From Costus lasius (lineage: Eukaryota; Streptophyta; Magnoliopsida; Zingiberales; Costaceae): DNA of 64,000 nt. The stretch lies in contig CM050454.1 in the NCBI GenBank assembly GCA_027563935.2, positions 74,420,596-74,484,595 of the forward strand, given 5' to 3'. Positions 45,100 through 57,863 of the stretch are shown here, piece after piece. A program made the position numbers and the translations under genes. Each line of letters opens with the position of its first letter. Positions within the stretch are counted from its first letter, which is position 1. A model generated the notes under the pieces. It was not told the DNA's origin and searched no databases. It saw nothing but the letters and a program-made list of their open reading frames with translations.

Positions 45100-46895
45100 A
45101 TTGGTATCAGAGTAGGTTTTATGTATGTTCATATGATTGCTTTGTGATCCTTAGTTGCGCTTGTATGCATAGATCTAATTTACATGCCGAAAACTACATG
45201 ATAATGGTTTTCTTGTTGGCGCATGTATGTTGGCGCTTGTTATGTTTTTGTCAAAACAAAATTTCTTGCGCGCATCCATTATATCTAATGCGCCTACTTT
45301 AAAATCTTAGACGGGTTATTAGGGTTGATGTCATCGTCTAGTTAAGATCCAACCAGTCTAATCAGACCATCTGACAGCCTAGATGGGTCGACCAGATGGC
45401 ACCTGTGCATAGCACGAGGTGGCTATAGGTCGACTGCAGACAGGCGTGTAGCGATGTCTGGTTGAGACAACAAGTGAACGCTCTTGAGTTAGGCCCGGGG
45501 TCACACCCGCTTGCCAGAACTCATGAAGGTTGTTCAGCCCTTGCGCATGCATGGTTGACCATTAGGTCGACTCAAGTCAGTTAGGACTTGGTGCATGCAA
45601 AGGCAGTGGATCGCACTAGACATGATGAGTGGATCCCTATTAATGTACCGTTGTAAGGTAGTAGGGCACATAAGGAAAATAAAATTAATCCCAATGGGTT
45701 TTTTTGAAACTTTTATTTTCTTATTATTGGATCACATGTTGATTGTATACCATGATGTGTGTTTATTTAATCTTATGTGGGCTGCCCAAATTTAATGTGT
45801 GCTGTGCTGGGGCCTGCGTGCCTGGATTAATTGTAAATTATTTTTATTGTGATCTGCGCATCACATTTTAATTAATTTATACAATGTAATTGACCTGCGT
45901 GTCAATCTTGTCTAGATAGATTAAATTGTATTTTAATCAGACAAGAGCACAGAGCACACATGGCAGAGGCGCATGCAGATTGAGGCCCTTCCAGGTGGAA
46001 GGTCTAGAGTTTGACTCTAGGACAGGCGCATTTACCTGGTAGGCGCACCTAAGCTGCAGTGGGCGCTTGGACCCTGGTTTGGGCCAGATGAGATGCAAAT
46101 GACCCATGAAGAGCTCAAGTGAAGACTTAAGTTAAATTAAGGTCTTACTTAGGCTTAATGGGCGTTTACCACATAAGATCATCATGCTTTCATTTATTGT
46201 TTTAAATAATTAGAATTGCATGATTTAATCTTCTGCTATCACCATAGGGTTTGCATGATAGTTAAGAAGATAAAAGACCGTTAAAATCCAACGTTAAATA
46301 TCAAGCACGTAAGCCTTCTGACGCGAAACCTCACTGTTCTGATTATCGTTGGGGCCGTGTTGTACCCACTCAGTGGGCACGCCCATCTATCTTCAGACGG
46401 TGTGTGATTACACCTGTGTGTTACAGAGAAGGGATTTATCGCTTCTCGTTGCTCAGCATAACACGTGGTGGTCCAGGGAGTAGGTCGGGTCAGCTTGACC
46501 ATGTAGGCTACATATGTGGCGCATATGGTAGCCATATGGAGGCAGCCATCTGTGGGATCAGAGACTGTGTTGTACCAACTCAGTTGGCACAGTCTGCTGG
46601 ATTGCCCAGATGAAGGGGAATCGCACGGGTTGGCGATTGGCAGGGATTGCCTACCATAGACTAGTGCTTGTACTCTCTGTGCATCTTATCTCGCCTGAGC
46701 GGGACGCGGAGACCAAGTATGAAATCTGGATCCCATCTCACTAAAAGACTTTTACTCTTTCGGACTATTTTACTGGATTTTTCAGTCAGATAAAATAGTG
46801 AGAAAAGAATCATTCTTAAGTCCTGAATTGATTCTAACATTGATACTGACCTTGCTGTTCTTGCATTGTTGTAGATTCCTGCAGCAACGAACACC
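45100..46895 (+). promoter_or_regulatory. Copia E leader with primer-binding site
   Basis: The PBS TGGTATCAGAG is at 45102-45112. The twin hairpins are at 46362-46380 and 46572-46590, and the candidate splice acceptor TTGTAG ends at 46874. No gene. Confidence 0.85.
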
Positions 46896-48551
46896 ACGAA
46901 TTTCAATGTGCGATCCCTACTGGAAAGGGAGAAGTTTGCGGGGCCAAACTTCTCAGACTGGTACGGACACCTTAAGATTGTTCTTAAGGCTGAGAGGAAA
47001 CTGTATGTCCTCGAGACGGCTATACCGCCTCAACCCGCTCCGAACGCCGCAAGGGCGGTTTGGGATGCTTATGAGAAGCATGTCAATGATAGCATTGATG
47101 TCGCTTGCCTGATGCTTGCGTCTATGACGCCAGAGCTGCAGCGTCAGCATGAGGATCTACCTGCTATAGAAATTATAGCAAACCTCAAGATGCTGTATGC
47201 TGCACAGGCTAGGACTGAACGCTACAATTTGACTAAGCTTTTCTTTCAGAGCAAACTGGCTGAAGGGAGTCCAGTGGGAGCTCACGTACTCAAGATGATT
47301 GGGTACAAGGAGGCTCTAGAGAAACTGGGACATACCATCAATCAGGAGCTTGCTGTAGACATTATCCTACAGTCTCTTCCGGCATCTTTCGATCCGTTCA
47401 TCATTAATTTTAATATGAACAAGATCGACTGTACCCCGGCAGAGTTGCTGAATATGCTCTTGACTATAGAGTTGACTCTAAAGGGAAAGCCTTCATCCTC
47501 TGTCTTGCTAATTCCTTCAAGGAACAAGAAGAAGGGGAAGAAGGGCAAAGCCCCTGTTAAGAGCTACAGCAAGGCTCTGAAACAAAAGGTTAAGCGGTCG
47601 AAGGAATACAGATGTTTCCATTGTGGCCAGCTCGGTCACTGGAAAAAGGACTGTAAAGCGCTCCAAGGAGACAAGAAGGGAAGCAATCCTTTCGCTTCTG
47701 GCTCAGGTATTTTCGTGACTGAAGTCATGGTATCTTCTTCTTCTATTTCATGGGTGTTGGACACTGCATGTGGAGTTCACATTTGTTCTAATGTACAGGA
47801 ACTCAAGAGAAGAAGACAGGTGGGACAGCATGAGGTGGACCTACGAGTAGGAAACGGGGCACGGGTTGCTGCTGTTGCTGTAGGCGTTTATTACATCTCT
47901 TTACCATCTGGACTTGTATTGGAACTGGACAATTGTTATTTTGTACCAAGCATAACGAAAAATATTATCTCTATTCCTGCTCTTGTCAGGAAAGGGTTTT
48001 CCTTTGAATGCAATATTTCAAAGTGTATTATTTCTTTTGATAATATTGTTTATGCTACTGGGTCGATTAACAATGGGTTATTCATGTTGGACATGGAATG
48101 TTCTATACAACAAATTGATAACAAGAAAGCCAAGTATGCTGATAACAGCACCTTGCTATGGCATAGTCGTTTAGGCCATATTAACAAGAAGCGCATTAAG
48201 CGGTTGCATGATCATGGACTGCTGGGATCATTCTCCTATGAGGAGCTTGATACATGCAAAGCTTGTTTAATGGGTAAAATGACGAAAGCTCCTTTTTCTA
48301 ATAAAGGTCAAAGGGCTTCAGGTTTACTTGACCTCATTCACAGTGATGTGTGTGGGCCATTTAGTAAACATGCCAGAGGTGGCTATTCGTACTTCATTAC
48401 CTTTACTGATGATTTCAGTAGGTATGGTTATGTCTATCTAATGAGACATAAAAGTGAATCTTTTGACAAGTTCAAAGAGTTAAAAAATGAAGTACAGAAT
48501 CAGCTAGGCCGAAATATCAAGGCACTTCATTCAGATCGAGGTGGAGAATAC
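46896..48551 (+). pseudogene. Copia E gag, protease and N-terminal integrase
   Basis: The position of the family's gag ATG holds ACG (46896-46898), so the normal start is lost; the next in-frame candidate is a GTG at 46908. The frame is then open through gag, CCHC knuckle, protease 'LDTAC', the H-H-C-C region and the first two integrase Asp motifs ('HSDVCG', 'SDRGGEY'). It stops abruptly at 48551 where element F begins, before the integrase Glu. Compared with copy C it has a small in-frame addition after the knuckle ('GSNPFASG'). It cannot yield an integrase or RT. Confidence 0.93.
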
Positions 48552-50227
48552 TGCAGGGAACCCCTTTCAAGAGGGGGGCGAAACCCTAATAGGAGGCGCA
48601 ACAAAATTTCTAGCGGAATCTAGGGTTTCTTATGCAATCTTAAAGCATGTAATATGATCAACTTATAATGAAAAGCGATACTCACCATTGCCATCACTTG
48701 GATGGTGTCTTGGAATGAGAGAGCGAAATGGATCTCCTCCTTAGGTGGCGCACACAAGGTGATGTCGCCTACTCTTTGTTGATCCTTGTGCTAGCAAGGT
48801 TCTCCAAAGGTTCTTGTCGAGTGGAAAGGATGAGAGATCTCCTTGGCGAAAACTTCCTTGTCGTCTTAGCTTCTCCTCCACGCCAGAATGCCTCAAGACC
48901 TTCTTAGCCAAGCGCGGCGACAAGGTGTGAATGAAGCGAGAGAGATGTGACCACGCTTAGGAGTCGTGGTTTCTAAAAATAGAAAACCACTCCCACGTTC
49001 ATGCTCTCATGCGACTTCGGTTTTACCCAAGCGCAAACTTCTCTTCACTTTGAACCATGCGCTCATTCATGAGCCGGTTCATCACGGTTTGGTCCAAGAC
49101 CAATTATCCCAAGCAATATGGTCTAGATCTTAATTAAACCCTAAGGCTTCAGATCTAACCGTCGATCTCTTTGATGCTCTTGATCTGACCGATCTAGCAT
49201 CCATTCTCTCGATCGAAGCTTACCGATCTCAAGCCCTAATCAATCAAACATGATCAGACCAGATCTCACTTACAATCAGAGATTAAATCCCTTTAAACTG
49301 AACCTGAACAATTCAGTCCACACGATCTGACTTAAGTAAGCCATATCATCAAATTGTGCGACCCTGAGGGTTTCCTCTAAATGTCGGTAACGATAATTCT
49401 CATTATCACGATCAGTGAGGGGTATCTAGCAACACATCACTGTCTCCCGATATAAAGGAAAGAGTCTTCCAAGACTACACCCAAACCACAGCACAAGTGT
49501 GAATCAACTCACAAGGCATGCATATTTCCTTTGCCACTGGATGTTCTTATTGGACAAGCTTGTCAAGCTTGTAACTCCAATATGATAAGCATGATTAGAT
49601 CAGATGAACACAGTCACCTGGGTATGGCCATACACTCTCTCAATCATCTCATCCAGGGGGCCCCTTTAGAACATCACACTCCTTAAACAAGGAGACGGCA
49701 ATCCTATGTCTATCACTAGTGCCCTAACCTGATTCAAGCTCACCATCCAAGATAGTCTATAATCATTATGTTTCAAATGATATTGAACTACCTCAAAACA
49801 ATGACAATCATCATTTAGAAAACACAAGTGATCTCAAGTCAAAGGAAATGTGCCACTTGTCACATTCAGGGAATATTCACATTGTGACAAACAATTGAAC
49901 ATCCTAGTAGGGTCTGTCCAGCACATCCAATGTACCCATGAGTCTACATCTTATTCCATGCTCGAAGCATCCTATAAGATTAGAACACATATTAGTCTCA
50001 ATCATATCAAGGCTGTCTCATGTTCACCAAGATATATCGACTAAGGACTTAACAGCATGTCAGCCTAGCTGAACAGCTTTGAGACATTATTCAGAAGAAC
50101 ATATATTGCAGCAGACAATGTAACTAACTGAATAACAACCATGCCTTTATAAACATAAGAGTTTATTACATGATACTGATACATTCCCATAGGCCTCAAA
50201 CATTAGCCTTAAGGGCATACCCCAACA
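48552..50227 (-). repeat. Left LTR of element F (3' LTR, 1,676 bp)
   Basis: On the minus strand TGTTGGGG...CCCTGCA. The structured box has the stem GATAAT/ATTATC, a paired change relative to GATAAC/GTTATC in other copies. The terminal hairpin is CCCCTCTTGAAAGGGG. Confidence 0.92.
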
Positions 50228-50244
50228 ATCTCCCACTTGCACTT
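50228..50244 (-). promoter_or_regulatory. Polypurine tract of element F
   Basis: The minus-strand AAGTGCAAGTGGGAGAT abuts the left LTR, three bases after the pol stop. Confidence 0.85.
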
Positions 50245-50247
50245 AAT

Positions 50248-51725
50248 CTAATGGTTGAGAAATCTCAAACCCATATTATTACAGTGCTTCTCATGCTTCT
50301 GCTGCGCCAGAGGCTTGGTAAGCGGGTCTGCCAGATTGTCATCTGTATGAACCTTGCAGATTTTGATCTCGCCACGATCTATGATCTCCCTGATCAAATG
50401 AAACCGTCTCTGTATGTGCTTGGACTTCTGGTGCGACCGTGGTTCCTTTGCTTGTGCCATTGCTCCAGTGTTATCACAGAAGATAACCAACGGATCTGCA
50501 CTCGAAGGAACAACACCAAGTTCTCTCACGAACTTACGAATCCACACTGCCTCCTTGGATGCTTCCGAGGCTGCAACATACTCGGCTTCTGTTGTGGAAT
50601 CAGCAACAGTTGACTGTTTGAAACTCTTCCACACCACTGCACCTCCATTCAAGCTAAAAACATAGCCTGATTGCGATCGGAAATCATCCTGGTCCGACTG
50701 GAACGAAGCGTCAGTATATCCTTCAATACTGAGTTCTTCCTGACCACCATATATCAAGAACATATCTTTGGTCCTCCGCAGATATTTTAAAATGTTCTTG
50801 ACTGCAATCCAGTGCGCCATACCTGGATTACTTTGGAAACGACTGGTCACGCTTAACCCGTAAGCAACGTCTGGGCGAGTACACAACATCGCATACATAA
50901 TGGATCCAATAGCCGAAGCATAAGGCGTATTGTCCATTTCATCTTTCTCAGTCTGTGTTTGTGGACACTGACTCTTCGAAAGATTCAGACCATGTCTGAC
51001 TGGAAGATATCCTCGTTTAGAATTCTCTAAATGAAATCTCTCCAGGACTTTATCGATGTAAGTACTTTGGCACAGCCCGAGAAGCCTCTTAGATCTATCC
51101 CTGTAGATCTTCACACCTAATACATAGGCTGCTTCTCCTAGATCTTTCATCTGGAAACATTTCCTTAGCCATGCCTTAACAGCATGCATCTCAGGAATGT
51201 CATTTCCAATGATCAAGATGTCATCGACGTAGAGGACTAAGAAAGTAATCACGCTCCCACTAAACCTCTTATATACACACGGGTCATCCTCGTTCTTGAT
51301 GAAACCAAAATCAGTGACTGATTCATCAAAACGAATATTCCAGCTTCTTGATGCTTGCTTAAGTCCATAAATAGACTTCTTTAACTTGCATATCTTATGA
51401 CGATCTGCTGGATTAGTGAAACCTTCTGGTTGTGTCATGTACACATCCTCATCCAGATTTCCATTAAGGAAAGCTGTTTTCACATCCATCTGCCAAATCT
51501 CATAATCATAATATGCAGCTATCGCGAAAAGAATCCGAATAGACTTAAACATGGCTACAGGTGAGAAAGTTTCATCATAATCTATCCCGTAGATTTGTTT
51601 GAAACCTTTCGCAACTAGCCTGCCTTTATAGGTAACCACGTTACCATCCATGTCTATCTTCTTCTTGAAGATCCATTTACAGCCTATAGGGATAACTCCC
51701 GGAGGCGGATCAACCAAATCCCAGA
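50248..51725 (-). pseudogene. Element F reverse transcriptase and RNase H
   Basis: From 51725 downward the frame has 'VWDLVDPPPG', 'WIFKKK', 'QMDVKTAFLNG', 'IYGLKQASRSW', YVDD and complete RNase H ('YTDASF', 'TTEAEY', 'FCDNTGA') to the stop at 50248-50250. No internal stop is seen. It is out of frame with the gag-integrase part (51726-53633). Relative to copy C, about 499 bp are missing at the junction: the end of integrase and the acidic linker. This half may derive from a different insertion than the other half. Confidence 0.93.
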
Positions 51726-53633
51726 CTATTTCCCATACCATAACTCATATGGAGTCTTTGAAACTGCCTTGGATGGCACTCGGTTTAGTACCTTTATAGC
51801 TGTTTCCAGTGCAAATCCCCAAAAGGAGTAAGGTAGAGTAGCCTGACTCATCATAGAATGAACCATATCCAGTAAGGTTCTGTTCCTCCTCTCGGACACA
51901 CCATTCCATTGCGGTGTTCCTGGTGGAGTGAGCTGTGAGATAATCCCACACTCCTTCAGATAGTCAGTAAACTCTCGACTTAGGTATTCACCACCTCGAT
52001 CTGAGCAAAGTGCCTTGATATTTCGGCCTAGCTGATTCTGTACTTCATTTTTGAACTCTTTGAACTTGTCAAAAGATTCACTCTTATGTCTCATCAAATA
52101 GACATAACCATATCTACTGAAATCATCAGTAAAGGTAATGAAGTATGAATAGCCACCTCTGGCATGTTTACTAAATGGCCCACACACATCACTGTGTATA
52201 AGGTCAAGTAAACCTGAAGCCCTTTGACCTTTATGAGGAAAAGGAGACTTCGTCATTTTACCCAATAAACAAGCTTTGCATGTATCAATCTCCTCATAGG
52301 AGAATGATCCCAGCAGTCCATGATCATGCAACCGCTTAATGCGTTTCTTGTTAATATGGCCTAAACGACTATGCCATAGCAAGGTGCTGTCATCAGCATA
52401 CTTGGCTTTCTTATTCTCAATGTTTTGTATAGAACATTCCATGTCCAACATGAATAACCCATTGTTAATTGACCCAGTAGCATAAACAATATTATCAAGA
52501 GAAAGATAACACTTTGAAGTCTTGCATTCAAAGGAAAACCCTTTCCTGACAAGAGCAGGAATAGAGATAATATTTTTCGTAATGCTTGGTACAAAGTAAC
52601 AATTGTCTAGTTCCAATACAAGTCCAGATGGTAATGAGATGTAATAAACTCCTACAGCAACAGTAGCAACCCGTGCCCCGTTTCCAACTCGTAGGTCCAC
52701 CTCATGCTGTCCCACCTGTCTTCTTCTCTTGAGTTCCTGTACATTTGAACAAATGTGAACTCCACATGCAGTGTCCAACACCCATGAAATAGAAGAAGAA
52801 GATATCATGACTTCAGTCACAAAAATACCTGAGCCAGAAGCGATGCTTCCCTTCTTGTCTCCTTGGAGCGCTTTACAGTCCTTTTTCCAGTGACCCAGCT
52901 GGCCACAATGGAAACATCTGTATTCCTTCGACCGCTTGACCTTTTGTATCAGAGCCTTGTTGTAGTTCTTGATTGGGGCTTTGCCCTTCTTCCCCTTCTT
53001 CTTGTTCCTGAAAGGGAACATGAAGACAGAGGTTGAAGGCTTTCCCTTTAGAGTCTCCTCCATAGTCAAGAGCATATTCAGCAACTCTGCCGGAGTACAG
53101 TCGATCTTGTTCATATTAAAATTAATAATGAACGGATCGAAAGAGGCCGGGAGAGACTGCAGAATAATGTCTACAGCAAGCTCCTGATTGATGGTATGCC
53201 CCAGTTTCTCTAGAGCCTCTTTGTGCCCAATCATCTTGAGCACGTGAGCTCCCACTGGACTCCCTTCAGCCAGTTTGCTCTGAAAGAAAAGCTTGGTCAA
53301 ATTATAGCATTCAGTCCTCGCCTGTGCAGCATATAGCATCTTGAGGTTTGCAATAATTTCTATAGCAGACATATCCTCATGCTGACGCTGCAGCTGTGGC
53401 ATCATAGACGCTAGCATCAGGCAAGCAACATCAATGCTCTCATTGACATGCTTTTCATAGGCATCCCGAACCGCCCTTGCGGCGTTCGGAGCGGGTTGAG
53501 GCGGTATAGCCGTCTCGAGGACATACAATTTCCTCTCAGCCTTAAGAACAATCTTAAGGTGTCCGTACCAGTCTGAGAAGTTTGGCCCAGCAAACTTCTC
53601 CCTTTCCAGTAGGGATCGCACATTGAAGCTCAT
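51726..53633 (-). pseudogene. Element F gag, protease and integrase core
   Basis: ATG at 53631-53633 opens 'MSFNVRSLLEREKF'. Gag, CCHC knuckle, protease 'LDTAC', the H-H-C-C region and a full integrase triad follow, including the Glu in 'SERRNR'. The frame reaches 'YELWYGK' and meets a TAG at the deletion junction (51726-51728). One motif difference is Cys for Arg before the second catalytic Asp ('ALCSDRGG'). The integrase C-terminal region is missing. Confidence 0.94.
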
Positions 53634-55453
53634 GGTGTTCGTTGCTGCAGGAATCTACAACAATGCAAGAACAGCAAGGTCAGTATCAATGTTTAGAATC
53701 AATCCAGGACTTTAAGAAAGATTCTTTTCTCACTATTTTATCTGACTGAAAAATCCATTAAAACAGTCCAAAAGAGTAAGACTCTTTTAGTGAGATGGGA
53801 TCCAGATTTCATACTTGGTCTCCGTGTCCCGCTCAGGCGAGATAAGATGCACAGAGAGTACAAGCACTAATTTCTGGTAGGCAGTCCCTGCCAATCGCCA
53901 ACCCGTGCGATTCCCCTTCATCTGGGCAATCCAGCAGACTGTGCCAACTGAGTTGGTACAACACAGTCTCTGATCCCACAGATGGCTGCCTCCATATAGC
54001 TAACATATGCCCCATATGTAGCCTACATGGTCAAGCTGACCTGACCTACTCCCTGGACCACCACGTGCTATGCTGAGCAACGAGAAGCGATAAATCCCTT
54101 CCCTGTAACACGCAGGTGTAATAACACACCGTCTGAAGATAGATGGGCGTGCCCACTGAGTGGGTACAACACGGCCCCAACGATAGTCAGAACAGTGAGG
54201 TTTCGCGTCAGAAGGCTTACGTGCTTGATATTATAGCGTTGGATTTTAACGGTCTTTTATCTTCTTAACTATCATGCAAACCCTATGGCGATAGCAGAAG
54301 ATTAAATCATGCAATTCTAATTATAAAAACGATAAGTAGAAAGCATGCTGATCTTATGTGGTAAAAGCCCATTAACCCTAAGTAAGACCTTAATTTTAAC
54401 TTAAGTCTTCACTTGAGCTCTTCATGGGTCTTTTGCATCTCATCTGGCCCAACCCAGGGCCCTAGCGCCCTTTGCAGCTCAGGTGCGCCCACCAGGTAAA
54501 TGCGCCTGTCCTAGGGTCGAACCCTAGACCTCCCACCTGGTCAAGCCACTGCTGCATGCGCCAATGCCATGTGTGCTCTGTGCTCTTGTCTGATTAAAAT
54601 TACAATTTAATCTATCTAGACAAGATTGACACGCAGGTCAATTACACAATAAATTAATTAAAATGTGATGCGCATATCACAAAAATAATAATTTATAATT
54701 AATCCAGGCTCGCAGGCCCCAGCACAGCACACATTAACACGGGCAGCCCACATAAGATTAAATAAACAAGCATATGCTTACAATCAACATGTGATCCAAT
54801 AAGAAAATAAAATTTTGAAAAACCGCATTGGCATCATTTTATTTTTCCTTATGTGCCCTACTACCTTACAACGGTCCATTATTAGGGATCCACTCATCAG
54901 ACCTAGTCAGATCCACTGCCCTTGCATGCACCAAGTCCTAACTGACTTGAGTCGACCAAATGGTCAATCATGCATGCGCCAAGGGCTGAACGACCTCATG
55001 AGTTATGGCAAGCGGGTGTGACCCCGGGCCTAAACCATGTGCGTTCACAGGTTGTCTCAACCAGACATCGCTACACGCCTGTCCGCAGTCGACCTATAGC
55101 CACCTCATGCTTGCACACAGGTGCCATCTGGTCGACCCATCTAGGCTGTCAAATAGTCTGATCAGACTGGTTGGATCTTGACTAGACTGTGACTTCAACC
55201 CTAATAACCCATCTAAGCGTTTAAAGTAGGCGCCACTTAGATCTAATGGTAAGCGCGCAAGTCATTAAGTTTTGTGAAAAACATCAACAACAATATGAAA
55301 GAAGCGCTACCTTCATACATGCGCCAAGATTAATATACAACATGTAAGTTTTCGCATGTAACTTATAGATCTAGCAATATGGCGCAAACATGGATCACAA
55401 ATCAAACATAGCAATCATATTAACATGCATAAGAACCTCGCTCTGATACCAGT
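53634..55453 (-). promoter_or_regulatory. Element F leader with primer-binding site
   Basis: The minus-strand PBS TGGTATCAGAG is at 55441-55451. The twin hairpins are at 54149-54167 and 53941-53959, and the splice-acceptor-like TTGTAG ends at 53655. No gene. Confidence 0.85.
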
Positions 55454-57143
55454 TGAAAGTCCCCTCAACAAGGGGGGGGGCGAAACCCTACTGGCGTATA
55501 TGGAGGTTTTAAAGCAGCGGAATGGATTTCTAGGGATCGATTGCATGAGATATGATCAACTACAAAAACCCCGATTGCAAACATAAGAAGGATCATACCA
55601 TCGCCATCCTTTGGATGGTGCCTTGGAAGCAAAGATCGAAAGGGATCTTCTCCAAAAGTGACGCATACAAGGTGATGCCGCCTACTCTTTGTTGATCCTT
55701 GTGCTAGCAAGGTTCTTCAAAGGTCTTTGTCGTATGAAAGGGAAGAGAAGATTTTCCTTGCTTGGCGAGACCTCTCCCTTGTCGTCAAGAAGCTCTACTA
55801 CACGAATGTGTCAAGAACCAAAAACCAACAGGCGACAAGAGGGCGAGAGGGAGGCGTGAAGAGAGGCGACGTGAGATGTGGTCACGTAAGTGACATGCTA
55901 TCTAAAAATAGCAAAACCACTTCTCATCATGAAATGCGCTCATGAACAAATCGCAAATCTCTTCTCCCATGAACCATGTGCTCACTTGATGAGCTGGTTC
56001 AATTTGGTTTGGTTCAAAGACCAATTAACCCAAGCCATGGTCTAGATCACAATAAACCCTAAAGGTTCAAGATCTAACTGTTCATCTCTTGATGCTCTTG
56101 ATCTCACCGATCTAGCATCCATTCTCTCAATCAAAGCTTACCGATCTTAAGCCCTAATCAATCAAACATGATCAGACCAGATCTCACTTACAATCAGAGA
56201 TTAAATCCCTTTAAACTGAACCAAAACAATTCAGTCCACACGATCTGACTTAAGTAAGCCATATCATCAAATTGTGCGACCCTAAGGGTTTCCTTTAAAT
56301 GTCGGTAACGACAACTCACGTTATCACGATCAGTGAGGGGTATCTAGCAACACATCACTGTCTCCCGATATAAAGGAAAGAGTCTTCCAAGACTACACCC
56401 AAACCACAGCACAAGTGTGAATCCACTTCACAAGGCATACATGTTTCCTTTGCCATTGGATGTTCTTATTGGACAAGCGTGTCAAGCCTGTAACTCCAAT
56501 ATGATGACAATGATTAGATCAGATGAACATAGTCATCTGGGTATGGCCATACACTTTCTCAATCATCTCATTCAAGGGGGCCCCTTTAGAACATCACACT
56601 CCAATCAAGGAGACGGCAATCCTATATCTATCACTAGTGTCCTAACCTGACTCATGATCATTATCCAAGATAGTCTATAACCATTATGTTTCAAATGATA
56701 TTGAACTACCTCAAAACAATGACAATCATCATTTAGAAACACAAGTGATCTCAAGTCAGAGGACATGTGCCACTTGTTGCAAACAAGGATTATTCACATT
56801 GTGACAAGCAATTGAATATCCTAGTAGGGTCTGTCCAGTACATCCAATGTACCCATGAGTCTACATCTTATTCCATGCTCGAAGCATCCTATAAGATTAG
56901 AACACATATTAGTCTCAATCATATCAAGGCTGTCTCATGTTCACCAAGATATCTCGACTAAGGACATTACAGCATGTCAGCCAAGCTGAACAGCATTGAG
57001 ACATTATTCAGAAGCACACTTATTGCAGCAGACAATGTAACAAACTGAATAACAACCATTGCCTTTATAAACATAAGAGTTTATACATGATACTGAAAGA
57101 ATCCCAAGGCCTCAAACATTAGCCTTAAGGGCATACCCCAACA
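55454..57143 (-). repeat. Right LTR of element F (5' LTR, 1,690 bp)
   Basis: On the minus strand TGTTGGGG...GGACTTTCA. The structured-box stem reads GATAAC/GTTGTC, with a G-T wobble. Its U5 and promoter regions align poorly with the left LTR. Confidence 0.92.
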
Positions 57144-57843
57144 GAAAGATGAAATGGACAATACGCCTTATGCTTCGGCTATTGGGTCCATTATGTGTAC
57201 GATGTTGTGTACTCGCCCAGACGTCGCTTACGGGTTAAGCATGACCAGTCGATTCCAAATTAATCCAGGTCAGGCACACTGGATTACAGTCAAGAACATT
57301 TTGAAATATCTTCGGAGGACCAAAGATATGTTTTTGATTTATGGAGGTCAGGAAGAACTCAGTATTGAAGGATATACTGACGCTTCGTTCCAATCTGGCC
57401 AGGATGATTTCCGATCGCAATCAGGCTATGTTTGTAGCTTTAATGGAGGTGCAGTGGTGTGGAAAAGTTTCAAACAATCTATAGTTGCTGATTCCACAAC
57501 AGAAGCCGAGTATGTTGCAGCCTCGGAAGCATCCAAGGAGGCAGTGTGGATTCGTAAGTTCGTTCAGGAACTTGGTGTTGTTCCTTCGAGTGCAGATCCA
57601 TTGGTTATCTTCTGTGATAACACTGGAGCAATAGCACAAGCAAAGGAACCACGGTCACACCAGAAGTCCAAGCACATACAGAGAAGGTTTCACTTGATCC
57701 GGGAGATCAGTGATCGTGGCGAGATCAAAGTTTGCAAGGTTCATAAAGACGACAATCTGGCTGACCCGCTTACAAAGCCTCTGGCGCAGCAGAAGCATGA
57801 GAAGCACTGTAATAATATGGGTTTGAGATTTCTCAACCATTAG
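57144..57843 (+). pseudogene. Copia E RNase H (C-terminal pol fragment)
   Basis: The sequence resumes 'KDEMDNTPYASAIGS' right after element F and runs through 'YTDASF', 'TTEAEY' and 'FCDNTGAIAQ' to TAG 57841-57843, the normal family end. It lacks RT. The ATG at 57154 is an internal Met, not a real start. Relative to B and C it has many substitutions, in keeping with the older age of E. Confidence 0.92.
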
Positions 57844-57846
57844 ATT

Positions 57847-57863
57847 AAGTGCAAGTGGGAGAT
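57847..57863 (+). promoter_or_regulatory. Polypurine tract of Copia E
   Basis: AAGTGCAAGTGGGAGAT directly before the 3' LTR at 57864. Confidence 0.85.

Larger units (their letters stand above)
48552..57143 (-). mobile_element. Chimeric Ty1/Copia element 'F', opposite strand, inside Copia E
   Basis: The minus-strand order is right LTR (5', 55454-57143), PBS, leader, gag-PR-IN, a gap, RT-RNase H, polypurine tract, left LTR (3', 48552-50227). The flanks AATAC (48547-48551) and GAAAG (57144-57148) do not match. The LTRs differ throughout their outer part and even in their terminal bases (CCCTGCA versus ACTTTCA). The left LTR is closer to that of element A. This indicates a product of recombination between two insertions. 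Confidence 0.9.
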
